A stretch of DNA of 64,000 nucleotides from Nitrospira sp. Its GTDB lineage: Bacteria; Nitrospirota; Nitrospiria; Nitrospirales; Nitrospiraceae. The notes under the pieces were generated by a model. That model was given only the letters and a program-made list of their open reading frames with translations. It made no database searches and was not told the origin of the DNA. Within the stretch, counting starts at the first letter, position 1; each line of letters starts with the position of its first letter. Of this stretch, positions 53,185 to 63,292 are shown in pieces. Position numbers and translations under genes: made by a program. The DNA lies in NCBI GenBank assembly GCA_020853775.1, contig JADYYH010000039.1, positions 43,227-107,226 of the forward strand, written 5' to 3'.

Positions 53185-54714
53185 ATGCTGGCCAATGTCT
53201 TGAGTGCAGCGATTGTGGGAATCGACGCGCATCTGGTGGATGTGGAGGTCGACATATCCGCCGGCCTGCCTCAGTTCTCCATCGTGGGCCTTCCCGATGC
53301 GACGGTCCGCGAGAGTCGCGACCGGGTTCGGGCTGCCCTCAAAAACAGCGGCTTTCAATTTCCCATCAAAAAAGTCACGGTCAATTTGGCGCCGGCCAAT
53401 ATCAAGAAAGAAGGCGCCGGGCTCGATCTGGCCATCGCTCTGGGCATTCTCGTGGCCGAGGATGTCATTCCCGCGGAGGCCGTCAAAAACACGGTGTTCG
53501 TCGGGGAGCTTTCCCTGGATGGTCGCCTCAAACCGATTCCCGGTGCGCTCTCGATCGGTGTCGTCTGTCGCCGTCGCCATCGAATTCTCGCCCCCGCCGA
53601 AAATGCTGAGGAAGCGGCCCTGGCCGAGGGCGCGGAGGTATTTCCTATTCATACACTTCCGCAAGCCGTGGAATTCTTGCGCGACGCTCAACCAATGGCC
53701 GCCTTGTCATGGACGGGCAGTGGAGAGGTAGCGTTCACCCTTTCGGACGACGAAGACTTTGCCGATGTAAAAGGGCAGGCGCATGCGAAACGCGCCTTGG
53801 AGGTGGCTGCTGCCGGTGGGCATAATCTTCTGATGATGGGACCGCCCGGCTCAGGGAAAACCATGTTGGCGCGCCGTCTTCCCGGTATCTTGCCCCTGTT
53901 GGCGCAAGAGGAAGCCCTGGAGACAAGCCGGATCCACAGCGTGGTCGGACAACTTTCCCGCGATCACCCGTTGATGCGCCGCCGCCCGTTTCGCGCCCCG
54001 CATCACAGCGTTTCGGAAGCCGGCCTCATCGGCGGCGGGACCATGCCGCGTCCCGGCGAAGTGTCCCTCGCGCACAATGGGGTATTATTTCTGGACGAAG
54101 CCGGTGAGTTCGGTCGCGCCACGCTCGACGCCTTGCGCCAACCGCTGGAAGACGGGCATGTTACCGTCACGCGTGCAAGCGGCTCCTTGAAATTTCCCGC
54201 TCGCTTCATGCTGGTGGCCGCGATGAATCCTTGTCCCTGCGGGTATTATGGCGACCGCACCAGAGAGTGCGTCTGTAGCGTGGCTCAGGTGCGGCGTTAT
54301 CGTGGACGATTATCCGGCCCGCTCCTGGATCGTCTCGATCTGCAGATCGAGGTACCGGCGGTGCCGATCCGCGCCCTCGGCGAGGACGTGCCGGCGACCG
54401 ACTCCTCGGCGGCCATCCGGACGAGGGTGATGGCGGCACGGGCGCGCCAGGCCGAACGCTATCGTCGCGACGGGATCTTCACCAATGCGCAATTGAAACC
54501 GCGCCATCTGAAGCAGTATGGTGCTTTGGATACCCAGGGGCGCGACCTGCTTGAACAAGCCATGGCCCGGTTAGGGTTTTCGGCCCGCGCGCATGGACGC
54601 ATTCTTCGTGTCGCCCGGACTATTGCCGACTTGGCTGAGTCTGATAGTATCGGACCGGCGCATCTGGCCGAGGCCATTCAGTACCGAAGTTTCGATCGCC
54701 GAGTGGAGTTGTGA
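53185..54714 (+). CDS. comM: ComM/YifB family Mg-chelatase-like ATPase
   Basis: ComM is a hexameric AAA+ helicase promoting branch migration during natural transformation. The ATG at 53185 gives 509 residues, the family norm. It starts MLANVLSAAIVGIDAHLVDV, and has a Lon-like N-domain (GLPQFSIVGLPDATVRESRD), Walker A MGPPGSGKTMLARRLPGI, RPFRAPHHSVSEAGLIGGG, Walker B LFLDEAGEFGRA and the cysteine cluster MNPCPCGYYGDRTRECVCS. Its stop overlaps the next gene (GTGA). Confidence 0.95.
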   Translation: MLANVLSAAIVGIDAHLVDVEVDISAGLPQFSIVGLPDATVRESRDRVRAALKNSGFQFPIKKVTVNLAPANIKKEGAGLDLAIALGILVAEDVIPAEAVKNTVFVGELSLDGRLKPIPGALSIGVVCRRRHRILAPAENAEEAALAEGAEVFPIHTLPQAVEFLRDAQPMAALSWTGSGEVAFTLSDDEDFADVKGQAHAKRALEVAAAGGHNLLMMGPPGSGKTMLARRLPGILPLLAQEEALETSRIHSVVGQLSRDHPLMRRRPFRAPHHSVSEAGLIGGGTMPRPGEVSLAHNGVLFLDEAGEFGRATLDALRQPLEDGHVTVTRASGSLKFPARFMLVAAMNPCPCGYYGDRTRECVCSVAQVRRYRGRLSGPLLDRLDLQIEVPAVPIRALGEDVPATDSSAAIRTRVMAARARQAERYRRDGIFTNAQLKPRHLKQYGALDTQGRDLLEQAMARLGFSARAHGRILRVARTIADLAESDSIGPAHLAEAIQYRSFDRRVEL

Positions 54715-54941
54715 AAGAAACCCCCGTCATTCATACCGCGCGTGTTTTCGCCTGGTGGTTCATCGTCGGCGCGACGATGGCGTTGGCGGTCATTCTCCTC
54801 CAAGGGGGCATCCGGGAGGCGATGCAAGCCCAGGGATCGGTCTGGGAGCTCAAACTGGTTGAATTGCTCACGACGATTCTGGGCGGCGGCTTACTGGGCG
54901 GATGTATCGCGTTGATTTTGGACCGTATCAAGAAATCGTGA
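54711..54941 (+). CDS. small two-span membrane protein
   Basis: The GTG at 54711 overlaps the comM stop by four bases. The 76-residue protein has two membrane helices (residues 12-30 and about 50-70; ARVFAWWFIVGATMALAVIL, GGGLLGGCIALIL) and a basic end. No family is recognised. Coupling makes coexpression with ComM very likely, but not a shared role. Confidence 0.7.
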   Translation: MKETPVIHTARVFAWWFIVGATMALAVILLQGGIREAMQAQGSVWELKLVELLTTILGGGLLGGCIALILDRIKKS

Positions 54942-54983
54942 CACGGCATCGCCGGATGCCGGGCAGCATAAGGAGTGGTGGCC

Positions 54984-55409
54984 ATGGATATTGAAGTCGG
55001 GTCGAATTTGTATCGAAACTCCAACGGTATCATCGATATCGAAGGCGTGCCGCAATTTGAAGTCGCCATTAAAGAACCGGCGCGGGCGCTGCTCGTCAAC
55101 TTCGCCTTGTTCGATGAGGTGGGACGGATGATGGCGAAGGTGGTCGACAGCAATCTGACATTCAACGAACGCCGGGCGTATCAGTTGGCCAAGAGTCCGA
55201 CCAGCGTCTCATTGAAACATGAAGAGTCGGGAACGGTGGTCTTTGCCTTGGAATTACGCGAGGGGAATCGCGTGGTGTTCAGCAAGGGGTCGTTTCATAC
55301 CATCAAGGGCCATCGTCTCGACGTGTCGCAGACCGAATGGCGGATCGATAAGAAACACTTCAGCGGCAAAGAGACGGACACGAAGGGAGGGGCAGTCTTT
55401 TTAGGATAA
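54984..55409 (+). CDS. hypothetical protein, 141 aa
   Basis: The ATG at 54984 is eight bases after AAGGAG. The soluble protein is beta-rich: NSNGIIDIEGVPQFEVAIKE, LLVNFALFDEVGRMMAKVVD, VVFALELREGNRVVFSKGSF. It ends GGAVFLG. No signal or membrane segment. It resembles no family I know; it may be a small adhesin-like or ligand-binding sandwich. Confidence 0.65.
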   Translation: MDIEVGSNLYRNSNGIIDIEGVPQFEVAIKEPARALLVNFALFDEVGRMMAKVVDSNLTFNERRAYQLAKSPTSVSLKHEESGTVVFALELREGNRVVFSKGSFHTIKGHRLDVSQTEWRIDKKHFSGKETDTKGGAVFLG

Positions 55410-55432
55410 CCGCCCTCCGCACAAGCCATGGC

Positions 55433-55464
55433 GTCGCCCCGATTGACAGGGGTTACGGGGCGAC
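55433..55464. terminator. hairpin between convergent genes
   Basis: GTCGCCCCG (55433-55441) and CGGGGCGAC (55456-55464) form a perfect 9-bp stem with a 14-base loop. It overlaps the clpB stop codon and lies 24 bases beyond the end of the gene at 54984, so it may stop both transcripts. No T-run follows on either strand. Confidence 0.4.
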
Positions 55465-58047
55465 AGTCGGAACAATGCAGATCTGCCCGTCCTTCAAATC
55501 CACCACGGCCGTATCTCCGTCCCGCAGCTCTCCCTTGATCAACTGCCGGGCCATCGGCGTCTCAATTTCCTGCTGAATCAGCCGCTTGAGCGGCCGCGCG
55601 CCATACACTGGATCGTACCCGCGCCGGCCGAGGTTCTGTAGCGCGTCCGGCGTCACCGTCAGGGTGATCCGCCGTTCCATCAAACGGGCTCGCAGGCGCT
55701 CCAACTGAATCTCCACGATCTTCGCCACATGCTCGTTGCCGAGCGCATGGAAGACGACGATCTCATCCACCCGGTTTAGAAACTCCGGCCTGAAATGAGC
55801 CCGCAATTCCCCGGTCACCTGGTTCCTCATCGTCTCATAGGAGGCGCCGGCTTGCTGCGCTTCCAGGATATGCTGACTGCCGATATTCGAGGTCATGATC
55901 AACACGGTGTTTTTGAAATCCACGGTTCGCCCCTGTGAATCGGTCAGCCGTCCGTCGTCGAGCACCTGCAGCAGAATATTGAAGACGTCGTGGTGCGCCT
56001 TTTCGATCTCATCAAAGAGGATGACGGAGAACGGATGCCGGCGGACCGCTTCGGTCAGTTGCCCGCCTTCCTCGTAGCCCACATAGCCGGGAGGCGCCCC
56101 GATCAACCTGGCCACCGTGTGCTTTTCCATATATTCCGACATGTCGATCCGGATGAGGTTCGATTCGTCATCGAAGAGGGTGACGGACAGGGCACGCGCC
56201 AACTCCGTCTTGCCCACGCCGGTCGGTCCAAGAAATAGGAATGAACCGATGGGCCGGTTAGGGTCCTTGATGCCGGAGCGGGCCCGCACCACCGCATCGG
56301 CCACGGCTGTGACGGCCTGTTCCTGGCCCACGACACGCTTGTGCAAGAGTTCGTCCAGCTTGAGCAGTTTTTCCATTTCCCCCTCGACCAGCCGCGTCAC
56401 CGGAATCCCGGTCCAGCGGCTGACCACGGCGGCAATATCTTCTTCATCCACCTCTTCCTTCAGCAGGCGGGTTTCGTTTTGCTTTTTGCCCAGGGACTGC
56501 TGCTCCAACTCGAGCTCCCGCTCCAGCCGGGGCAACTCGCCATACCGAAGCTCAGCGACCTTGTTCAACTCGTAGGCTCGTTCAAAACGTTCGATGTTCT
56601 GTTTCACTTCTTCGATCTGCTGACGGATGTTCCTCAGCTTGCTGACCGAATTTTTTTCCGATTCCCACCGGGTCTTGAGAGCCTGCAGATCGCGATTTTT
56701 CTCGTTCAGTTCTTTTTCAATCGATTGGAGCCGGGCCTTGCTGCCCGCATCGGTTTCTTTTTTGAGCGCTTCCCGCTCGATCTCCAATTGCAGGACCTTT
56801 CGCGAAACTTCATCGAGTTCCGCAGGCAAACTGTCGATTTCCGTACGGAGACGCGCGGCGGATTCGTCGACGAGATCGATCGCCTTGTCCGGCAAAAACC
56901 GGTCGCCGATGTACCGGTTCGAGAGTTTGGCGGCCGCGACGAGGGCGGCGTCTTTGATGCGCACGCCGTGATGCACTTCGTATCGCTCCTTGAGGCCGCG
57001 CAGAATTGAAATGGTATCCTCGACCGTGGGCTGATCCACGAGCACAGTTTGAAAGCGTCGCTCCAACGCGGCATCTTTCTCGATATGCTTGCGATACTCA
57101 TCCAGCGTGGTGGCGCCGATGAGGTGCATTTCGCCTCTGGCCAACATCGGCTTGAGGAGGTTCGCCGCATCCATCGCGCCTTCCGCCGCGCCTGCGCCCA
57201 CCACAGTGTGCAGTTCGTCGATGAACAGGAGCACCTGCCCCTGCGCCGATTGAACTTCCTTGAGGACGGCCTTCAGGCGTTCTTCGAACTCTCCACGAAA
57301 CTTGGCTCCGGCGACGAGCGCCCCCATATCGAGGACCACGACACGCTTTTGCTTGAGCCCTTCAGGCACGTCGCCCTTGACGATACGCTGCGCCAAGCCT
57401 TCGACGATGGCGGTCTTGCCGACACCCGGCTCACCGATCAGAACGGGATTATTTTTGGTTCGTCGTGACAGAATTTGGATGGTCCGCCGAATTTCGTCAT
57501 CACGGCCGATGACCGGATCGAGCTTCCCCTGCCCCGCCAGTTTGGTGAGATCGCGGCCGTATTTCTCTAATGCCTGGTAGGTGCCTTCCGGATCCTGGCT
57601 CGTCACCCGCTGATTGCCACGGACCTGCTGCAACGCAGTGAGGAGCCGGTCTCGTGTGAGATTCAGTCGTCGAAACACCCCGCCTTCCTCGACCATCGCA
57701 AGGACCGCATGCTCGACGCTGATGAACTCGTCGCGCAATTCCTTCATCTGGTCTTCGGCCTTTGTCAGCACTGCGCCGAGCCGCGGCGTGAGATGTATTT
57801 GTCCGGGAGCAGCGCCTGGCCCCTGAACTTGAGGTATTTTCGCCAACGCCTGGTCCGCCGCTTGACGAACGGCAGCGGGCGATACCCCGGCTTGTTCGAA
57901 CAACGAGCTTGCAATACCCCGCTCTTGCTCCAGAAGCGCCAGCAGGAGATGCTCGACATCGATGCCCTGATGTCCCCGGCGCATGGCAAGGGCTGATGCG
58001 CTTTGCAGGGCCTCTTGTAGCTTGACGGTCATCCGGTTCATATCCAT
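55453..58047 (-). CDS. clpB: ATP-dependent disaggregase ClpB
   Basis: ClpB rescues aggregated proteins with DnaK. The 864-residue protein has an N-domain ([20 protein letters not shown]), NBD1 with Walker [17 protein letters not shown], a coiled-coil middle domain ([20 protein letters not shown]), and NBD2 with Walker [15 protein letters not shown] and sensor/arginine region. The coiled coil distinguishes ClpB from ClpA. A sigma70-type promoter, not a heat-shock sigma32 site, precedes it. Confidence 0.97.
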   Translation of the reverse strand: MDMNRMTVKLQEALQSASALAMRRGHQGIDVEHLLLALLEQERGIASSLFEQAGVSPAAVRQAADQALAKIPQVQGPGAAPGQIHLTPRLGAVLTKAEDQMKELRDEFISVEHAVLAMVEEGGVFRRLNLTRDRLLTALQQVRGNQRVTSQDPEGTYQALEKYGRDLTKLAGQGKLDPVIGRDDEIRRTIQILSRRTKNNPVLIGEPGVGKTAIVEGLAQRIVKGDVPEGLKQKRVVVLDMGALVAGAKFRGEFEERLKAVLKEVQSAQGQVLLFIDELHTVVGAGAAEGAMDAANLLKPMLARGEMHLIGATTLDEYRKHIEKDAALERRFQTVLVDQPTVEDTISILRGLKERYEVHHGVRIKDAALVAAAKLSNRYIGDRFLPDKAIDLVDESAARLRTEIDSLPAELDEVSRKVLQLEIEREALKKETDAGSKARLQSIEKELNEKNRDLQALKTRWESEKNSVSKLRNIRQQIEEVKQNIERFERAYELNKVAELRYGELPRLERELELEQQSLGKKQNETRLLKEEVDEEDIAAVVSRWTGIPVTRLVEGEMEKLLKLDELLHKRVVGQEQAVTAVADAVVRARSGIKDPNRPIGSFLFLGPTGVGKTELARALSVTLFDDESNLIRIDMSEYMEKHTVARLIGAPPGYVGYEEGGQLTEAVRRHPFSVILFDEIEKAHHDVFNILLQVLDDGRLTDSQGRTVDFKNTVLIMTSNIGSQHILEAQQAGASYETMRNQVTGELRAHFRPEFLNRVDEIVVFHALGNEHVAKIVEIQLERLRARLMERRITLTVTPDALQNLGRRGYDPVYGARPLKRLIQQEIETPMARQLIKGELRDGDTAVVDLKDGQICIVPTVAP

Positions 58048-58087
58048 GTGGCTGACTCCTGGGTGGATGTATCTCTCTTACTGAGAG

Positions 58088-58115
58088 AACATAATCACAT
58101 CGGTGGGCAAGTCAA
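58088..58115 (-). promoter_or_regulatory. clpB: promoter of clpB
   Basis: Read on the minus strand, TTGACT (58115-58110) and TATGTT (58093-58088) are 16 bases apart, about 40 bases before the clpB ATG. Confidence 0.6.
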
Positions 58116-58175
58116 TAGCAGCCGATGCTTGCTCGTCGTCGCCGGCGCCGGGTGGGAATTCTTTCGCCGCGCGAC

Positions 58176-58205
58176 TTGACCTGTCAGGGGAATCCATCTT
58201 ATTGT
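58176..58205 (+). promoter_or_regulatory. possible promoter of the 58279 gene
   Basis: TTGACC (58176-58181) and TATTGT (58200-58205) are 18 bases apart, 74 bases before the ATG of the membrane protein gene. Confidence 0.4.
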
Positions 58206-58278
58206 CCGCGCGACATGTGAAATCGACTTCCCGGTAGGGCGTGCCGCTCTCTGTTCGACGACCCGCATTGACTGATTC

Positions 58279-59097
58279 ATGTTGACCGTATTCAGCTCAA
58301 CACTTCAACTCTATCGTGACGCGCTTCATGCGACCTGGCGTTCCCTGGTTCGCGGATGGTTCGTGATTCTGTCCGTCATCGTGTTTACCCTGCTGATGAT
58401 GCTGGCCCACCAGATCGCACGTCCCCTCGGGATGCTCGGGGGATTCCTGCTCGGAGCCGTCAATGCGCTCTTGATCGGGGCGACGCTCAGCCTGATTGAA
58501 CAGTCCATCAAGGGCATGCGAACAATCACCATGCATGACGTGATGGACAGCATGGGGCATTATTTTTGGGATGTGATCAGCGTCGGATTTGTCCTCTGGA
58601 TTCCCACAATGCTCCTCGATACGAGTCTTCGCGCGAACCCGGACAGCCAATTTCTGGTGATGGCCTGTCTCTTACTGGTCTTTATTTTGTTGAATCCCGC
58701 TCCTGAAGTGATCTATCTCACCAGACACGATTCGCCATTGGATGTCTTGAAGCGCAGTTATGATTTCGTATTGGATAATTGGATTGAATGGTTCCTGCCG
58801 ATGGCCCTGGTCTTGGCCCCCCTGGGATTGTCCCTCTTTTTTAAACTCTCAAGCCAGTTGGGGAGGGGAGCGGGGCTTGATTTCATTCAATTGGTCCTAG
58901 TGCCCTTTACCATTCTCAGCGCCTGGTTGACAGACCTCGGGATTTCGGCAAGCCTCACCGGTCTGATGGCGCTGCTGCTCACCCCACCGCTCATGGTCGG
59001 GATGCTGCTCTTTCGTGGTCATCTGTTCTCGGCGCTTTCTTCCACGTCTCGGCGACAACGCGCCTACCAATCGCAGTTCCACGACTCCGCTCGCTAG
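58279..59097 (+). CDS. polytopic membrane protein of unknown function
   Basis: The 272-residue protein has about six membrane helices (GWFVILSVIVFTLLMMLAHQ, PLGMLGGFLLGAVNALLIGA, QFLVMACLLLVFILL, FLPMALVLAPLGLSLFF, LTGLMALLLTPPLMVGMLLF). It begins with an amphipathic, basic helix (LYRDALHATWRSLVRG). No transporter motif is recognised. It diverges from clpB. Confidence 0.7.
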   Translation: MLTVFSSTLQLYRDALHATWRSLVRGWFVILSVIVFTLLMMLAHQIARPLGMLGGFLLGAVNALLIGATLSLIEQSIKGMRTITMHDVMDSMGHYFWDVISVGFVLWIPTMLLDTSLRANPDSQFLVMACLLLVFILLNPAPEVIYLTRHDSPLDVLKRSYDFVLDNWIEWFLPMALVLAPLGLSLFFKLSSQLGRGAGLDFIQLVLVPFTILSAWLTDLGISASLTGLMALLLTPPLMVGMLLFRGHLFSALSSTSRRQRAYQSQFHDSAR

Positions 59098-59243
59098 GAG
59101 GTCATTCTATCCATAGAAGGACGCCGCGCGGTTCTTGCACAATATGGAGAACTTGTTGAGGGGATAAAAGAAGTGGTGTATGGCTTAACCTACACTGCTG
59201 CGCAGGCAGAGCCTCGCGTCCATCACCAGGAGGGAACCTGGTC

Positions 59244-60713
59244 GTGCGCCTCTCGATTTTCTGGCGATTAGTGTTGACGTATCTGGTCATTATCGTGGTC
59301 ATGACCGGGGTCAATGTCTATGCGCTGTTGCAGATTCGAACACTGGCCGGCCTCAATACGGAGGTCGGATCCCACCATCATCCGGAGATTGATTCAGCCA
59401 AGCGCTTGCTGACGTCGATCTATGAGCAGGTGCAGGGCGAAAAAAAATATGTGGCCGTTCCTGCCGCCACGTTTCTCGAGCATTTCGATACGGCGAGCAA
59501 AGAATTTCAGCAAGTCCTACAGGGATTGCTCGATCACGACGCCTCAGAGCAGGAAACGAGATTGCTCAAGGAGATCGAGGGGCTTCAGCAAACGCATTTG
59601 GCCCTGTTTCAATCACAGCTGGCTGAGTCGAGTGGACATCCGGAGACGAGTTCAGGCTTCGATGTGCGGCGCGAAGCGGTAGTAGGAAAAATGGCGGCAG
59701 CTCTGCAGCAGTATATCGGCCTCCACGAGCGGCGTATTACTGTCGGCGTGAATGAATCGCATGCCAGCTCTGTGCATGCGGAAGCCGTCACACGCAATTT
59801 AGTCTTGGTGGCCCTTCTCTTCGGGCTCGGCATGGCGGCGGTTGCGAGTTACAACATTCTTCGCCCCTTGCGTCGACTCCAGGCTACGATTCAGGAGATG
59901 GGGCAGGGGAATTTCAAAGCCGCATGGGATGGGCAGGCCCCTCGTGAATTACGGGAATTGGGAGAAACGGTGAAGTGGATGGGCACCAAGTTGCAGCAAT
60001 TGGACGATATCAAAAGCGAGTTTCTCGCCCATGTATCCCATGAACTGCGTACACCGATGGCGTCGATCCAGGAAGGCACGCATCTCCTCCTGGACGAAAT
60101 TCCCGGTCCCTTGACCCAAGACCAACGAACCACGCTGCGCATCATGTCGGATAGTAGCCGGCGGTTAATGTATCTCATTTCGACAATCCTGGATCTGTCG
60201 AAAATGCAGTCCGGCATGATGGAGTATCGGTTTGTTCCCACGGATCTCCGGCGGGTCGCAGATATTTCAGCTAATAAAATCCGTCTGTTAGCAGATGCTA
60301 AACATGTACAGCTTTTAATCGAGGCTCCGGTAGAACGACACTGGGTCCGAGCCGATAGTACGCGGATCGAACAAGTGCTGGACAATCTCCTCTCGAATGC
60401 GTTGAAGTACAGCCCCGAAGGTGGGATTGTCAGGTTGCAGATGACTCCCAGGCGCGATGAAGGGCTCCTCTTCGTCGACGTGGCAGACGCGGGCCCCGGC
60501 ATACCCGCGGAGGAATTGCCGCATATTTTCGAACGGTTTTATCAAGGGCGTACCAAAAGTCGGCAGGTGTCGGTGGGAAGCGGGCTTGGATTAGCCCTTG
60601 CGAAAAAAGTCGTCGAAGCCCACGGCGGGAGGATTTGGGTGGAAAGTGAAGTCGGAAAAGGGGCGACCGTGCGATTCATCCTCCATCTAACCAAACCAGG
60701 GATGTTGGCCTAG
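59244..60713 (+). CDS. GlrK/QseE-like sensor histidine kinase
   Basis: The GTG at 59244 is preceded by AGGAGGG. The 489-residue kinase has an N-terminal membrane segment (residues 8-28), a periplasmic helical sensor to about 185, a second segment to about 205 and a HAMP linker. A HisKA domain with HELRTPMASIQEGTHLLLDE (His near 266) and a HATPase domain (NLLSNALKYSPEGG, DAGPGIPAEELPHIFERFYQ, GSGLGLALAKKVVEAHGG) follow. The order kinase-lipoprotein-NtrC regulator equals that of glrK-qseG-glrR. Confidence 0.92.
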   Translation: MRLSIFWRLVLTYLVIIVVMTGVNVYALLQIRTLAGLNTEVGSHHHPEIDSAKRLLTSIYEQVQGEKKYVAVPAATFLEHFDTASKEFQQVLQGLLDHDASEQETRLLKEIEGLQQTHLALFQSQLAESSGHPETSSGFDVRREAVVGKMAAALQQYIGLHERRITVGVNESHASSVHAEAVTRNLVLVALLFGLGMAAVASYNILRPLRRLQATIQEMGQGNFKAAWDGQAPRELRELGETVKWMGTKLQQLDDIKSEFLAHVSHELRTPMASIQEGTHLLLDEIPGPLTQDQRTTLRIMSDSSRRLMYLISTILDLSKMQSGMMEYRFVPTDLRRVADISANKIRLLADAKHVQLLIEAPVERHWVRADSTRIEQVLDNLLSNALKYSPEGGIVRLQMTPRRDEGLLFVDVADAGPGIPAEELPHIFERFYQGRTKSRQVSVGSGLGLALAKKVVEAHGGRIWVESEVGKGATVRFILHLTKPGMLA

Positions 60714-61483
60714 TGCAACGCTATTGCTCCATAGCCATGATGATGTTGTGTGGACTCCTGTCCGCCTGTGGCACTCTCCCTCCGCCCACGTCTCAGACCC
60801 CATATTTCTCCAATGACGGGGGAGATGTCAAAATGTTGCAGGCCCTTTTACGTAAAGATTCCACGTTAACGGCCAAATGCGCTAGTAAAAATACCTGCGA
60901 TCATGTATTCTTCACCCGCGCATTGACGTCTCTGTATGAAAGTCGAGAGTCGGCCATCCATAACTTCGAGAAAGTCATTGCCCTCGCCCCCAAGAGCCAG
61001 TTGGCTGTGTCCAGCCGACTCTGGTTGCAGTTGCTGCAGGCCGGCGAAGTATCGCCTGATCAGTCGTGGATGCGTTCTGTCTGGAATGGGCCCGCAATCG
61101 CTGAGACTCAAGGCGTCTTTTCCCAAACCATTGAACGCACGGTGCGGGATCTTCTCGACCGCGAACTTACCATCCAACAATTACGAGCCTTGCAGGACAG
61201 CGAAGCCCAATCGCTTGAGGCCATGCAGCGCGAGCTTCAGGACCAGGAGCGAAAAGCGGAACTATTCAATTCCAGGCGTGAGTCCCACCGCATGTCGATT
61301 GAGCCGGCGACGCTTCAGAGCTTGCAACGGCAGGTCAGCGATCGCGACAAGAAAATTGAGGAACTCACGAGCCAGCTCGAAGCCCTCAAACGCATCGATC
61401 AGGAGATGAGAGGCAAAACCCGCACGATCAAGCCTCCATCGAGTGTGGTCCCATCGCAACAGTCGGAACCGTCCAAACCGTAA
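60713..61483 (+). CDS. QseG-like lipoprotein
   Basis: The GTG overlaps the kinase stop by one base (TAGTG). The 256-residue product has a lipobox (LLSAC). A helical domain (FTRALTSLYESRESAIHNFE, SRLWLQLLQAGEVSPDQSW) is followed by a long coiled coil (LQRQVSDRDKKIEELTSQLE). In Escherichia coli, the outer-membrane lipoprotein QseG controls the kinase; that role is inferred from position and build. A regulator of the sensor's access to envelope stress is likely. Confidence 0.82.
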   Translation: MQRYCSIAMMMLCGLLSACGTLPPPTSQTPYFSNDGGDVKMLQALLRKDSTLTAKCASKNTCDHVFFTRALTSLYESRESAIHNFEKVIALAPKSQLAVSSRLWLQLLQAGEVSPDQSWMRSVWNGPAIAETQGVFSQTIERTVRDLLDRELTIQQLRALQDSEAQSLEAMQRELQDQERKAELFNSRRESHRMSIEPATLQSLQRQVSDRDKKIEELTSQLEALKRIDQEMRGKTRTIKPPSSVVPSQQSEPSKP

Positions 61484-61491
61484 GGACTGTC

Positions 61492-62907
61492 ATGGAACAA
61501 GAACGAATTCTCGTTGTGGATGATGACGAAGGTCTGTTGCATTTATTGCGGATGCGGTTGTCCGCGCTTGGATTTTCGGTGACCCCCTGCACGACAGGAC
61601 GCGATGCGCTCGTTGCCGCTCGACAGGAAACATTCGATATCGCGATCACTGATTTGCGTTTGCGAGCAGAGGATGGCTTAGTCTTGACGGAAGAACTGTT
61701 ACAGGTTCAGCCAGGGCTTCCGGTCATCATTCTGACAGCTCACGGGAGTATCCCCAATGCGGTAGAAGCCATGCAGCGTGGGGCCTTTGGCTATTTGACC
61801 AAGCCGTTCGATGACAAGGAATTAAAAGCGACGATCGATAAAGCCTTGATTCAGTTGCGGATGACGCGTGAGATCCAGCGGCTGAAATCACTGGTCAAAG
61901 AGCTCTATGGCTTAGAAAACGTCATTGCAAGAAGTCCCGCCATGCAACGATTGTTTCAGCAGGTCGCGCAAATCGCCGATTCAGATGCCACCATTCTGCT
62001 GACCGGCGAAACCGGGACGGGAAAGGAAGTGCTGGCGAGAGTGCTCCATGCAAATAGCCGTCGATCTAAGGGCCCTTTTGTGGCGTTGAACTGTGCGGCA
62101 ATCAGTGAACATCTTTTTGAAAGCGAACTATTCGGGCATATCCGTGGGGCTTTTACCAATGCTATGGCCTCAAAGCGAGGTCTTTTTCAAAGCGCAAATG
62201 GGGGGACTCTTTTCCTGGACGAAATTGCCGAAATGTCCTTACCCATGCAGGTGAAGCTCCTGCGGGCCGTGCAGGAACGGGAAGTGCGCGAGGTTGGCGC
62301 GGATTATACAACGAAAGTCGATGTGCGGATCATTACGGCAACGAACAAGGATTTGGCAGAATGTGTGAAGCAGGGCAGATTCCGCCACGACTTATATTAT
62401 AGAATTTCCGTTGTGCCGCTTAATATTCCCGCGTTGCGAGAACGGAGAGACGACATACCTCTCTTGGCCCAGCATTTTTTGAGGCAAAGTGCGAGACGAT
62501 CTAACAAGGATGTTCGTGGATTTACACCGGCAGCCATGCATCGGCTTATAGGTTATCCATGGCCAGGAAATGTCCGGGAACTTGAAAATGCAGTGGAAAA
62601 AGCGGTGGTCATGTCCCGGCAGGACATGGTATTGCCGGAACTGCTGCCGTCCGCGGGAGCGTCGACCGATATCGGGTTGAAACCGTTGACCGAAGCAAAG
62701 GAAGAATTTGAGCGCTCGTATTTGCGCAATGTGCTACAGATGACGGGTGGAAATATTTCACGAGCCGCCCAGTTTGCCGGCCGGTACCGTGCCGATTTTT
62801 ATAAGATGTTAAAGAAATACGGATTGCACCCTTCAATGTTGAAGGAGCGTCAGGACATGGACCTTGCTGAAATTGAGGATGCGACTGAGGAGGTCAAAGA
62901 TGCCTAG
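61492..62907 (+). CDS. NtrC-family sigma54 activator (GlrR-like)
   Basis: The 471-residue regulator has a receiver (Asp54 in AITDLRLRAEDG), an AAA+ domain (Walker A GETGTGKEVLARVLHANS near 172, Walker B GGTLFLDEIAEMS, YPWPGNVRELENAVEKA) and a Fis-type HTH (RAAQFAGRYRADFYKML). The sigma54-contact loop reads GAFTNA near residue 219 instead of GAFTGA. Kinase, lipoprotein and regulator form one operon. A candidate target promoter lies at 45913. The gene ends 14 bases inside the convergent PilZ gene. Confidence 0.95.
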   Translation: MEQERILVVDDDEGLLHLLRMRLSALGFSVTPCTTGRDALVAARQETFDIAITDLRLRAEDGLVLTEELLQVQPGLPVIILTAHGSIPNAVEAMQRGAFGYLTKPFDDKELKATIDKALIQLRMTREIQRLKSLVKELYGLENVIARSPAMQRLFQQVAQIADSDATILLTGETGTGKEVLARVLHANSRRSKGPFVALNCAAISEHLFESELFGHIRGAFTNAMASKRGLFQSANGGTLFLDEIAEMSLPMQVKLLRAVQEREVREVGADYTTKVDVRIITATNKDLAECVKQGRFRHDLYYRISVVPLNIPALRERRDDIPLLAQHFLRQSARRSNKDVRGFTPAAMHRLIGYPWPGNVRELENAVEKAVVMSRQDMVLPELLPSAGASTDIGLKPLTEAKEEFERSYLRNVLQMTGGNISRAAQFAGRYRADFYKMLKKYGLHPSMLKERQDMDLAEIEDATEEVKDA

Positions 62908-63244
62908 AGTTCACGGGGGGAAGCGCGCAGAGTTGATTCCCCACCAAGCGTTCCAACCGTTTTGCCGTCGTATGACGAATCTTCCTGATCTGAATGCCAA
63001 AGTCTTTTCCGCTAACCCACTGAACCGAGGCCTCTTCTATTTCCAACGGGGAAGTTTGATCGGGCATTTCCATTCGTAACGTCAGTTTCATGCCTATGCT
63101 GACTTGATGGTCGCCTTGCAGACGCCATCCTCCGCTCGAAATATCCCGAATTATTCCTTTCCCAAGAAAATGTTCGGAGAGATAATAGCCGATATTGCAG
63201 CGCATGACCCTCTGGTAGGTGCGAAGCCTAAAATGCTTTGGCAT
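62894..63244 (-). CDS. PilZ-domain protein
   Basis: The 116-residue protein has both PilZ cyclic-di-GMP motifs: RTYQR (RxxxR) near the N-terminus and DISSGG (DxSxxG) before WRLQGDHQVSIGMKL. The C-terminal part shows EEASVQWVSGKDFGIQI. It probably binds cyclic di-GMP and acts through an unknown partner. Its stop overlaps that of the sigma54 activator. Confidence 0.88.
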   Translation of the reverse strand: MPKHFRLRTYQRVMRCNIGYYLSEHFLGKGIIRDISSGGWRLQGDHQVSIGMKLTLRMEMPDQTSPLEIEEASVQWVSGKDFGIQIRKIRHTTAKRLERLVGNQLCALPPVNSRHL

Positions 63245-63292
63245 GACGGCCTCCTCTAAAAAGTCGGGTCATGAATAAGTATGGAGAGACAT

